Made by a program: the position numbers and the translations under genes. Source: Periplaneta americana (Eukaryota > Arthropoda > Insecta > Blattodea > Blattidae). Taken from it: 64,000 nucleotides of DNA. Below the pieces are notes generated by a model. That model was not told where the DNA came from, ran no database searches, and saw only the letters and a program-made list of their open reading frames with translations. This document shows, in pieces, positions 60,001-64,000 of this stretch (position 1 is its first letter; each line of letters opens with the position of its first letter). The stretch is from positions 212,343,029 to 212,407,028 of the forward strand of contig NC_091118.1 in assembly GCF_040183065.1 (NCBI RefSeq), read 5' to 3'.

Positions 60001-61826
60001 CTTCGTTTCTAATTTTCCTTTAACTCGATAACTTTTACTTCATCACGTAATGTCAATGCCACATTTTACGCAACTTTTTTTTACCAGGAAATCACTACAC
60101 TTGTGCTCTGTCTAGCTACGACAATATATGGGTGTGAAGTATTACAACCTTTGAAGGGACTCGTCTGCCTAGTCAACAGGGTAATAAAATTTATGACCGA
60201 CAGGCCAACATACCCTCTTACCCTCTAAAATTTTGCAAAGAAAACTTGTTTTTTTTTTTCTTAGTGACCTGCATATTTCGTATATTCCTTGAAATTACCC
60301 GCTGTTTCAAAATATGTTGTTGTTTTCTAATGCCAGGCGTTTGACAATAAAGTCATTTGACCTCTTGCACTCCAATATTTTTCAAAGATATTATCATGAC
60401 TAGCCACTGAAGCACAGATTTTGAGGTGTTCCGAATCCATCTCTTGGTTTGAGCTGCACAATGGACAGTTAGGCGACTGATATATTCCAATTCTATGCAG
60501 GTGCTTGGCCAAACAATCATGGCCTGTTGCCAATCTAAATGCAGCTACAGACGATTTTCGTGGCAAATCGGGAATTAACTGTGGATTTTGATGCAGAGAG
60601 TTCCATTTTTTCCCTTGGGATTGAGTTATCAAATTTTGTTTGTTGAAGTCTAAGTATGTAGATTTAATAAATCTCTTCACAGAGTAATACGTAGATTTTG
60701 TAACAGGTCTGTAAGTAGCAGTGCTGCCCTTCTTTGCTAAAGCATCCGCATTCTCGTTTCCCAGGATTCCACAATGGGATGGTATCCATTGGAATGCAAT
60801 TCTTTTATTGAGTGATAATAATTGAGAGGGCATTTTAGTTATTTCTGCTGTTTGAGATGAAAGTGTGTGTTTAGAGACGATTGATAGAATAGCTGCTTTG
60901 GAGTCTGACAATATAACTGCATTCCTAAATTTATGGATGTGGCATAGAAGATTCCTGAGACATTCACTTATTGCAATGATTTCACCATCAAAACTTGTTG
61001 TTCCATATCCAAGAGATCTATAAAGTGAGAAGAGACAGCACGTAACACCTGCACCGGCACCTTGTTCTCTGGAGATCAAGGATCCGTCGGTGTATAAATG
61101 AAGCCAGTTTTGTGGAGGGTTTCAAAATATAGTTTACATTAAAGCAGTGGGCCCAAAATATTATTTCTGTTTTGAACAGTAGCAGGCAGTTTCCGCGTTG
61201 GACAGTTTCCGTTTTATTCAGGAAAAATTACACATAATACATACGAATTTCGCCGGGACCAATAAATTGTTCCGAAATAGACAGGATTCCGGATTATTCA
61301 GGTTCCGATTTGACCTGGTTTCACTGTACTATGTTATGTTCTCGTACATTATTTCAGCAGTGGATCAACTCCAAATTAAACCTCCTCTGATAAGTAAACA
61401 TTACTTGATAGCTAAATATTCACTGTAATCTGATTGCAGACAGTCTCCACAGTTGCAGTACTGCATCACCAACTTCACAGCGAGTATTGAGCCATGTCTA
61501 GACGAGAAAGAAAAGGAGAATAAGAACTTGATACAAAATATAACAGACTCAATAGTGAAGTTCATATGCTACAAGGAAGGAGACCGTATTGCCTGTGAGT
61601 ACATGCCCACACAATTAGTGCCGGATCTGTTATGTGATTTAGTTATATCTGATTGATAATTTTTATCTATTCTAGTGTTCATTGCTGAAGGAGGCCCAGA
61701 GTGTCTTACTGCAAATCAAGAAGCGATACAGTCCTGTGTCAACAGAACAATAATGAAGAACCTGCCTAAGGATACTCTGTCTATTGATAACATGCCATCT
61801 TTGGTACTCGGTGAGGAACAGTGCAG
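32239..61826 (+). CDS. Secreted 27 kDa-type hemolymph glycoprotein (DUF1397 family), five exons, 3' end outside window
   Basis: Spliced coding sequence: 32239-32290, 54317-54522, 58292-58413, 61440-61594, 61676-61826. All introns are GT-AG and phases agree (1, 0, 2, 1, 2), giving about 228 residues with no stop. The product starts with a hydrophobic signal peptide ending in MAFA before EIDTSTRF. Then comes a cysteine-rich region with nine Cys up to exon 5 and six N-glycosylation sequons (NVT, NIS, NVT, NFT, NIT, NRT). The blocks [15 protein letters not shown] and [14 protein letters not shown] match what I know of the insect 27 kDa hemolymph glycoprotein / DUF1397 family. Those are soluble hemolymph proteins of unclear function, usually about 230-270 residues, so one C-terminal exon is probably missing downstream. 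The family assignment is from memory of conserved blocks; the exon structure is read directly. Introns 1-3 are packed with transposons. No convincing TATA box was seen upstream of exon 1. Confidence 0.85.
33821..34084 (-). mobile_element. Family A SINE, full length, in intron 1
   Basis: Minus-strand copy from the tail (GGTTATTTAACGACGCTGTAT) to the head (CCGACTGAGCTACGCCAGTGG). It is flanked by the perfect 14-bp duplication TAATTGGGTTTGTT (33807-33820 and 34085-34098). Confidence 0.9.
34690..35515 (+). pseudogene. R2-group-like LINE C-terminus with restriction-like endonuclease
   Basis: An open frame of 243 codons (34627-35358), of which about the first 22 are probably flank. It has a CCHC knuckle (Cys73, Cys77, His85, Cys90 in CRHGC...SHVLGQC). 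Next comes [20 protein letters not shown], fitting the P/D-x(12-14)-D core of the restriction-like endonuclease of R2/NeSL-type LINEs. It ends at 35358. The 3' UTR runs to a (TTATC)n tail at 35496-35518. The reverse transcriptase is absent, so it is 5'-truncated; the surviving domain has no stop. Family assignment is by motif only. Confidence 0.7.
36423..36770 (+). mobile_element. Penelope-type non-autonomous fold-back element (348 bp)
   Basis: Inserted in a LINE with the perfect 12-bp duplication TGGATTAATCTT (36411-36422 and 36771-36782). The order is: inverted 3' segment (36423-36515), direct segment (CCTTAAGATTGAAATTCATT...TTAAAATGAATT to about 36582), unique part, hammerhead-like core (36628-36657), then a second complete direct 3' segment to 36770. 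About 92 bases at the left are the reverse complement of 36645-36740. No protein. Confidence 0.8.
36628..36657 (+). ncRNA. Hammerhead-like core, short form
   Basis: CTGAAGA, T, stem II GCC/GGC, then GAA and the palindrome AACGTT followed by C. Stem I is weak (only two or three pairs), so activity is doubtful. Confidence 0.4.
37880..38560 (+). pseudogene. Penelope-like element 3' part (GIY-YIG nuclease, frameshifted)
   Basis: Reads [20 protein letters not shown], then [17 protein letters not shown], giving both the G-x-Y and Y-I-G halves of the nuclease. A one-base deletion near 38122 shifts to the frame with [19 protein letters not shown] and [16 protein letters not shown] second shift near 38245 leads to [19 protein letters not shown]. 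The element then continues into a hammerhead-like motif and the tail GTAATTAACACGAGTAAG. It shares the last 330 bases with 28860-29290. The reverse transcriptase is missing. Confidence 0.82.
38452..38495 (+). ncRNA. Hammerhead-like ribozyme motif of a Penelope-like element
   Basis: GGC(A) / AGCC stem I with one mismatch; core CTGAGGA; stem II GGTG/CACC with a longer loop than at 29207; GAA; palindromic ACAGCTGT; cut predicted after A38491. Stem II changes against the 29207 copy keep pairing. Confidence 0.55.
38575..38817. mobile_element. MITE remnant with one CACCCTGTATA end
   Basis: Ends TGAATCACCCTGTATA (38801-38817), a TIR of the IS630/mariner type. The left end is not clear. Confidence 0.3.
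39324..39665. repeat. Tandem duplication, unit about 180 bp
   Basis: Both units contain GATATGTGTGGAATGCAT, TTTGTGCCCTTATCGGAT and CTATGGATTTTTAAATCAC or close variants. An A/T homopolymer stretch separates them. Confidence 0.8.
40895..40927. repeat. (GC)n(CA)n run
   Basis: Short alternating purine-pyrimidine tract (GCGCGCGCACGCACACAC), possible Z-DNA former, next to a LINE 3' end. Confidence 0.7.
40941..41648 (-). pseudogene. RTE-like LINE (copy 9)
   Basis: Two open parts: 40985-41332 (C-terminus) and 41342-41662 ([15 protein letters not shown] to [10 protein letters not shown]). They are parted by a stop near 41341 (CTCTATTC region). The flanks CCCGAAATAA and CTCGAAATAG may be a decayed duplication. 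Confidence 0.85.
42481..43264 (-). pseudogene. RTE-like LINE (copy 10)
   Basis: Minus-strand copy starting in the [11 protein letters not shown] region. A two-base loss near 42898 shifts the frame in TLTLREEH. It is flanked by the perfect 11-bp duplication TGGTATGACTT (42470-42480 and 43265-43275). Its tail is only TTACTTAC. Confidence 0.9.
43828..44154 (+). pseudogene. hAT-type transposase C-terminal fragment
   Basis: A 108-codon frame starting [20 protein letters not shown] and ending [20 protein letters not shown]...[12 protein letters not shown]. The [14 protein letters not shown] block is the dimerisation motif of hAT/CGBP1-like elements; the relic at 14870-15320 has the same block. The N-terminal finger and catalytic part are not seen. 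Confidence 0.65.
44647..45912 (-). pseudogene. CR1-like LINE 3' end, split by a mariner
   Basis: Minus strand. The 3' hairpin GGCCATC/GATGGCC type and UTR are at 44647-44929. The sequence resumes at 45831 (AGTATTTACACGAAACCATG), matching 11500-11560 without a gap. The coding end is only partly kept. Confidence 0.75.
44930..45829 (+). mobile_element. Mariner element, internally deleted
   Basis: TIRs GGTTGGATAAAAAGTAATGG and its complement at 45805-45829; left flank TA, right flank CA (one change). Remnants in order: [15 protein letters not shown] and [12 protein letters not shown] (helix-turn-helix), a deletion junction near 45275, [20 protein letters not shown] (first catalytic Asp), [17 protein letters not shown], a second deletion near 45540, [16 protein letters not shown] (third Asp region) and GIDYIEGT at the C-terminus. 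The second catalytic Asp region is lost, so it cannot be autonomous. Confidence 0.88.
46594..46990 (-). pseudogene. CR1-like LINE 3' end
   Basis: The minus strand encodes [19 protein letters not shown] then FKNKLIKHF near 46860-46980. Then comes a UTR with the CCTCTACCAGG...AAGGCC hairpin and an (AAAT)n tail at 46594-46625. Confidence 0.7.
46992..47345 (+). pseudogene. Second RTE-like LINE, C-terminal fragment
   Basis: Reads [20 protein letters not shown], then in another frame [35 protein letters not shown] and KDWRMLGLQ. This matches the general RTE tail plan (W-T-D-R, G-R-R-R, D-x-x-W-R) but is distinct from the 13-copy family. At least one frameshift occurs. Confidence 0.6.
48150..49150 (+). 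pseudogene. IS630/mariner-type transposase relic split by a fold-back SINE
   Basis: N-terminus: VKRVQREF then [20 protein letters not shown] (48200-48320). Catalytic end: [14 protein letters not shown] (third Asp, 48615-48656). C-terminus: [36 protein letters not shown] and NGTHVEL (48970-49140). The middle is deleted and a 291-bp element sits between the last two parts. Confidence 0.7.
48665..48955 (+). mobile_element. tRNA-bearing fold-back element (291 bp)
   Basis: Flanked by the perfect 10-bp duplication TTCGTGTAGG (48655-48664 and 48956-48965) inside a dead transposase. The left end (48665-48705) is the reverse complement of 48824-48870 (CCAGAACGAATTTTTCTC, then AAATTATTAGGTAC). Between them is a tRNA-like sequence at 48774-48845 (CCGGCATAGCTCAGATGG; T-arm CAGGTTCGATTCCTG). 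Confidence 0.8.
49310..51375 (+). pseudogene. RT + RNase H LINE (I-group-like), one in-frame stop
   Basis: One frame runs from about 49310 to 51357 with a single TAA at 50500-50502. The RT has [15 protein letters not shown] (motif A, Asp88 of the frame starting at 49195), [15 protein letters not shown] (motif B) and LFADDIVLW (active site, Asp179-Asp180). After the stop comes RNase [46 protein letters not shown]; the D-E-D-D set is complete. The C-terminus has [18 protein letters not shown], a Cys/His knuckle. The 5' half including the endonuclease is missing. A second copy lies on the other strand at 60312-61130. The I-group label rests on RT plus RNase H. Confidence 0.88.
51727..52426 (+). 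pseudogene. RTE-like LINE (copy 11)
   Basis: Starts at [13 protein letters not shown] one-base loss near 51900 (TCGGTGAG for TCGGTTGAG) shifts the frame. The C-terminal frame is open from 52009 to 52410. The tail is CCAGTAAGTAAG. Confidence 0.88.
52693..52952 (+). mobile_element. Family B SINE
   Basis: Head CACACCTGTGGAGTAACGG, T-arm GGGTTCGATTCCCGGTTGGG, body hairpin and tail GCTAAATAACCTAAG. It is flanked by AATAGAAAT (52684-52692 and the matching TAATAGAAAT near 52954). Confidence 0.82.
53138..54181 (+). mobile_element. Non-autonomous hAT element
   Basis: TIRs CAGTGGCGGTGCGT and ACGAGCCGCCACTG with the perfect 8-bp duplication GCACCATG (53130-53137 and 54182-54189), the hAT signature. 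A remnant reading [20 protein letters not shown] then LEIKRLG (53896-53970) resembles the N-terminal part of ZMYM-like hAT proteins. A (ATT)n run (53979-54027) is inside. Confidence 0.9.
53979..54036. repeat. (ATT)n microsatellite
   Basis: About 16 ATT units, then GTTGTT. Confidence 0.9.
54317..54522 (+). CDS. Exon 2 of the 27 kDa-type glycoprotein
   Basis: The acceptor is TTTTCATAG at 54308-54316 and the donor is CAG|GTATGA at 54523. It encodes the end of the signal peptide and the mature N-terminus. That part has two sequons (NVT, NIS) and the block [15 protein letters not shown] with the first conserved Cys. It ends in phase 0 at Gln. The in-frame TGA just past the donor shows the reading frame must be spliced here. 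Confidence 0.85.
54873..55181 (-). mobile_element. tRNA-derived SINE, family D, full length
   Basis: The minus-strand head is at 55110-55181 (GGTTAGCTCAGTTGGTAGAG; T-arm GGGGTTCGATCCCAGG) and the tail is (GGTAAA)n. It is flanked by the perfect 16-bp duplication ATTTACTTTATAATTA (54857-54872 and 55182-55197). It lies in intron 2. Confidence 0.9.
56216..56505 (+). mobile_element. tRNA-derived SINE-like element, family E
   Basis: Head CGCCAATTTAGCTCTGTGG, anticodon arm TGCCTTCAGACTAGCCGG, T-arm remnant CCGGGTTCA. The body contains GATGGCGGTGCACAACTTC and the end is (CA)n. No clear duplication. Confidence 0.5.
56930..58112 (+). pseudogene. RTE-like LINE (copy 12), split by a SINE
   Basis: Starts in [14 protein letters not shown] and has an intact active site [12 protein letters not shown]. 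It has a one-base shift near 57146 and a stop near 57357, is split at 57582 by a family B SINE, then resumes ([13 protein letters not shown]) to the (GTAA)n tail at 58101-58112. Confidence 0.9.
57582..57840 (+). mobile_element. Family B SINE inside a LINE
   Basis: Flanked by the perfect 10-bp duplication AACATTAAAT (57572-57581 and 57841-57850); the LINE reads through once one copy is removed. T-arm GGGTTCGAATCCCAGTCGGG. Confidence 0.92.
58292..58413 (+). CDS. Exon 3 of the 27 kDa-type glycoprotein
   Basis: The acceptor is TTTATGTAG ending at 58291 and the donor GTAAGC starts at 58414. It encodes 40 codons plus two bases, starting [13 protein letters not shown] and ending FRKYC. It contains a sequon (NVT) and two Cys spaced as in the family. 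It lies just downstream of a LINE copy that ends at 58112. Confidence 0.85.
58492..58938 (+). mobile_element. tRNA-bearing fold-back element (447 bp) in intron 3
   Basis: Flanked by the perfect 12-bp duplication TAATTCCCATAA (58480-58491 and 58939-58950). Arms 58551-58654 and 58837-58940 are inverted copies. Each holds a whole tRNA-like sequence (GCTTAGTGGATAAAGC D-arm; T-arm CCCGGGTTCAAATC) followed by AGAGAATTTTTCTCCG. The left tRNA-like copy (anticodon loop ACGAAGA) folds as a cloverleaf with seven acceptor pairs; the right one has loop ACGTAGA. The two anticodons differ. The left end carries 59 extra tail bases absent from the right arm. Confidence 0.82.
58985..59115 (+). mobile_element. 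Penelope-like 3' terminal fragment
   Basis: Contains the hammerhead-like motif and the tail AACACTAGTAAGTTTGCCATT, as at 38500-38540. Only the non-coding end is left. Confidence 0.6.
59022..59065 (+). ncRNA. Hammerhead-like motif, core broken
   Basis: GGCT/AGCC, core CTGATGA, stem II GGTG/CACC and ACAGCTGT kept in part, but the essential GAA is TTAA. Probably inactive. Confidence 0.5.
59473..59723 (+). mobile_element. Family D SINE, 5'-truncated in the tRNA T-arm
   Basis: Begins CCGGGGTTCGATCCCAGG and ends CCTTTACCTTTT. It is flanked by the perfect 15-bp duplication TATATTATAATAATG (59458-59472 and 59724-59738). Confidence 0.92.
60312..61130 (-). pseudogene. RT + RNase H LINE, RNase H part only
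   Basis: Minus-strand frame 60327-61079 (250 codons) is open and nearly identical to 50605-51357. It has [38 protein letters not shown] and the end [18 protein letters not shown]. The similarity starts at [10 protein letters not shown] (about 61120) and stops just after GCATTAGAAAACAACAACAT, so it is a 5'-truncated copy sharing the same 3' end. Confidence 0.9.
61440..61594 (+). CDS. Exon 4 of the 27 kDa-type glycoprotein
   Basis: The acceptor TTGCAG ends at 61439 and the donor GTGAGT starts at 61595. The split Arg codon (AG|A) joins exon 3 and gives [16 protein letters not shown], then [12 protein letters not shown], and ends [12 protein letters not shown]. It holds three Cys and two sequons (NFT, NIT). 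The exon lies just outside the right end of a pogo-like element (61326). Confidence 0.87.
61676..61826 (+). CDS. Exon 5 of the 27 kDa-type glycoprotein
   Basis: Intron 4 is only 81 bases. The acceptor TATTCTAG ends at 61675 and the donor GTAAAG starts at 61827. It continues [21 protein letters not shown], then NRT, and ends LVLGEEQC. It ends in phase 2, so coding continues. I found no matching next exon before 64000. Confidence 0.85.
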
Positions 61827-61892
61827 GTAAAGAATACATGTGCAACTTCTCTAACACTGTTGTTCTTACTACTACACGGTCATTAAAATACG

Positions 61893-63186
61893 CAGGGTGT
61901 CTCCAATCTTTAGGGTCAACATTATACAGATGGTAAATGACTCTAATCTGAGCATTTTGACGTAAGGAACCAGTGGTCGGAAATGCATATTTCAGGAGCT
62001 ATAAGGTCTTGAACAAGTGATAAGTTTGAAGAACATTTTTGCAAGCTGCTTTAATTTTTTACACACACACAAACAACTTCTCCTACGTGGCGAGCCTCAG
62101 CCGGAGTGTGATATGTGCCGTGTTCCTCTTACGGTGGAGGAACATTTTTTATTGCATTGCAGAAAATATGACCGTGTCTGCCGGCAATATGGAATTCTGC
62201 TGACACTACGTGACGCTCTTGGAAATGATTTTAATTGTACAAATGCAGTTCTCAGATTTTTATCGAATATAGGACTCGATAAGGTGATTTAGTTTTTTAT
62301 TGACCCATTTTACTTGTCCTCCGGACTCTCTATATCTGCAGGTTGCATTTTTTAGTATATGATTTTAACAAACTTGACATTCGGACCTTTTACATCCGTG
62401 CATTTTATAAATGTGCCAGACAATTTATTTCCGGTGGCATTTGTTTTATTGTTTTGTTGTTTCTTTTTAAATACTACTTGGGGTCTGAGAACTTTTCACT
62501 TTTATGGTTTTTATGCGTCACCTTGTTGAAAATGCATTTGTTTGCCTTGTTTTAACTGTGACAACGTTTTTTAGTTCTTTTAAGTATTCTGGTTATTGTG
62601 CTGTGTTTGTGTTTAGTGAAATATTTTAGATAAGGGCGCAAATAGCCATAGTAGCTGACGCGCCCTTTTTAAACCCCACAAACAACTTACATCTCATAGC
62701 AACTGTTCAAAGTGGTGATGACCAGCCTTGATACATCCAGAACAATGCATGACATTTTGTTCCACTCTCATAAATATCCCTGATGTCTGTTGTACAATGA
62801 GATACGCAGGTAAGAATCTGTTACAATCACATTCTCTTGCAAACAAGAAGATATTTAATGTTTTATTTCAAATCAACATACATCTCATAGCAACAACTTA
62901 GAGCTCAGAACATTAATTGTGAAAGTGACTACCACCTGTCTCAGTACATGCATTACAACGATGTATGAAATTTTGTAAGCAATAACAAATATCACCATGG
63001 AAGCACCAGACAGTTGTTTGTTATAAAAAATAAAGCAGCTTACAGAAACGTTCTTCACATACACTTTAAAGATCTCGTGGCGTCCAAAATATCCATTTCC
63101 GACCACTGGTTCCTTATGTCAAATGCTCAGTTTTAGAGTCCTCTATTATCTGTATAATTTTGACCCTAAAGATTGGAGACACCCTG
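61893..63186. mobile_element. Tc1/mariner-type TIR element with nested LINE (intron 5)
   Basis: Ends CAGGGTGTCTCCAATCTTTA and its complement (63167-63186). TIRs of about 100 bp share AGGAACCAGTGGTCGGAAAT. The right flank is TA; the left flank is CG, probably mutated. ACATCTCATAGCAAC occurs twice inside. No transposase. Confidence 0.75.
62080..62676 (+). pseudogene. LINE C-terminus (zinc knuckle) nested in a TIR element
   Basis: Reads LLRGEPQPECDMCRVPLTVE, EHFLLHCRKYDRVCRQYGI and VLRFLSNIGL, then a stop at 62292. C-x2-C-x8-H-x4-C is typical of I/jockey-type LINE ends. The 3' UTR ends with the hairpin-forming GGGCGCAAATAGCC...GACGCGCCC. It is flanked by the perfect 12-bp duplication CACAAACAACTT (62068-62079 and 62677-62688). 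Confidence 0.85.
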
Positions 63187-63259
63187 TATATCTACTGCAT
63201 ATATGACATTATACGTCCAGGAGAAATGCCACTGCTCTGGCCTGTAGTCTTGTTACGCA

Positions 63260-63690
63260 TTCTTCCCTACTCTACTCCCCATAAGTTCTTTTTCCATTTC
63301 TTTATTTCACTATTTCCTCTTTTCTTTGCTTCATTTTTTTTTCTTTCTGCATTTGTTCATTTCTCTGTATCTCCTTACCTTTTTTGGTGTTTCTTTCTTT
63401 CTCCATTTCTTTATTGCTATTTGTTATTTTCTCTTTTCATTACTCCTTTCTTCATTTCTCTTTCCTCTTTTCTTTTTCACATCTTCATTTCTGTATTTTT
63501 TCATTTCTCCTTTCTTGCTCCATTTCTTGATTTTTCTATGTTCTTCTTTTCTTTTCCATTTCTCCTTTCTTTTTCCATTTCCTGATTTCTGTATTCTTTC
63601 ATTTTTCCTTTCTTCCTTCATTTCTTGATGTCCTTTTTTTCTTCTGTTTTTTTTTTTCAATTATCCTTTCTTTCCTATTTCTTAATTTTC
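63260..63690. repeat. Polypyrimidine tract of about 430 bases
   Basis: Almost pure C/T on the + strand, made of CATTTCT(T/C)TCTTTTTC-like units. The long frames predicted across it are low-complexity artefacts. Confidence 0.85.
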
Positions 63691-63877
63691 TCCATTTATG
63701 AGGTAGTTTGAAAGACGAAGTGTTTCGCACGAATATGCACACATTGCAGGAACTCCAGGCTAATACTGAGTATAAAATAAGAATTATTTCAATTGATGGG
63801 CTTAGACGAATGAGTGATAACATATTCTCGCGAAATCGAGTTTGTATACGAGCTTATTTTTAGCCATCGTGGTGGTC

Positions 63878-64000
63878 CAATTAGAATTTATAAAAGAGTT
63901 ATATTACAGGTTGTTCTGTATGGTTGTGAAACTTGGACTCTCGCTTTGAGAGAGGAACAGAGATTAAGAGTGTTCAAAAATAAGGTGCTTAGGAAAATAT
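63878..64000 (+). pseudogene. RTE-like LINE (copy 13), cut by window end
   Basis: Begins at [20 protein letters not shown] and runs off the window in the ENKVLRKIF region. Confidence 0.85.

Larger units (their letters stand above)
59131..61326. mobile_element. Pogo-like transposon remnant hosting a SINE and a LINE
   Basis: Left end CAGTGAAACCTGTTCAAGA and right end the reverse complement of CAGTGAAACCAGGTCAAAT, each next to TA. TTATTCAGG blocks recur inside both ends. Within are family D SINE 59473-59723 and LINE 60312-61130. No transposase remnant identified. Confidence 0.6.

Noticed and set aside
63160..63628. 141- and 100-codon Phe/Ser/Leu-rich frames
   Set aside because: Low-complexity polypyrimidine tract, not membrane proteins.

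Overview
The window is repeat-dense animal DNA, almost certainly from an insect. Its repeat families (tRNA-headed SINEs, a LINE whose 3' tail is (GTAA)n, and Penelope-like elements) look like those of a cockroach such as Periplaneta. That species guess is recall and inference, not a search result. There is no bacterial-style gene layout, no CRISPR and no operon.

One host gene is supported. It is a secreted hemolymph glycoprotein of the insect 27 kDa / DUF1397 type on the + strand. A signal-peptide exon lies at 32239-32290. Four further exons follow at 54317-54522, 58292-58413, 61440-61594 and 61676-61826. All junctions are GT/AG and the phases agree. The last exon or exons lie beyond 64000. 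Intron 1 is about 22 kb and introns 1-3 are filled with transposable elements.

Nearly everything else is mobile DNA. (1) A LINE of probable RTE-type endonuclease-reverse transcriptase occurs in 13 copies, all 5'-truncated, with (GTAA)n tails. (2) Other LINE pieces are present: an RT+RNase H element (49310-51375, 60312-61130, 3765-4445), CR1/jockey-like 3' ends, a fragment with a restriction-like endonuclease (34690-35515), a second RTE-like tail (46992-47345) and a zinc-knuckle C-terminus (62080-62676). (3) Penelope-like elements carry GIY-YIG endonuclease remnants and hammerhead-like RNA motifs (28589-29310, 37880-38560, 36423-36770, 58985-59115). (4) Several tRNA-derived SINE families occur, two of them sharing a 3' tail. 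(5) DNA transposons include a Helitron (18368-19442), hAT elements (53138-54181 with a perfect 8-bp duplication; relics at 14870-15320 and 43828-44154), pogo-like TIR pairs (26302-29453, 59131-61326), an internally deleted mariner (44930-45829) and several IS630/mariner-type relics and fold-back MITEs. (6) There is a solo LTR (5138-5892), a 23-bp minisatellite (8816-10060) and many microsatellites.

The most unusual signal is a set of short insertions (17096-17699, 48665-48955, 58492-58938). Each has a 10-12 bp target-site duplication, carries a tRNA-like sequence followed by an AATTTTTC box, and also contains an inverted copy of its own 3' part. The Penelope-type insertion at 36423-36770 (12-bp duplication) has the same fold-back design. 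This suggests a tRNA-bearing non-autonomous family moved by a Penelope-type or similar reverse transcriptase.

Layout: 0-8 kb LINE fragments and solo LTR; 8-10 kb minisatellite; 10-18 kb SINEs and hAT relics; 18-20 kb Helitron; 20-26 kb LINE copies; 26-29.5 kb nested pogo/IS630/Penelope cluster; 30-32 kb MITE and SINE; 32-64 kb the host gene with introns full of nested elements. Stretches without any recognisable feature include 429-917, 1610-2020, 2735-3330, 6013-6866, 7716-8300, 12030-13790, 15320-16050, 19443-20086, 22381-23155, 23950-24715, 29454-30060, 31164-32238, 32300-33800, 34099-34626, 36999-37870, 39670-40890, 41650-42480, 43276-43826, 44155-44646, 45912-46593, 47346-48150, 51376-51726, 55198-56215 and 59739-60310. 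They are AT-rich with scattered low-complexity runs.
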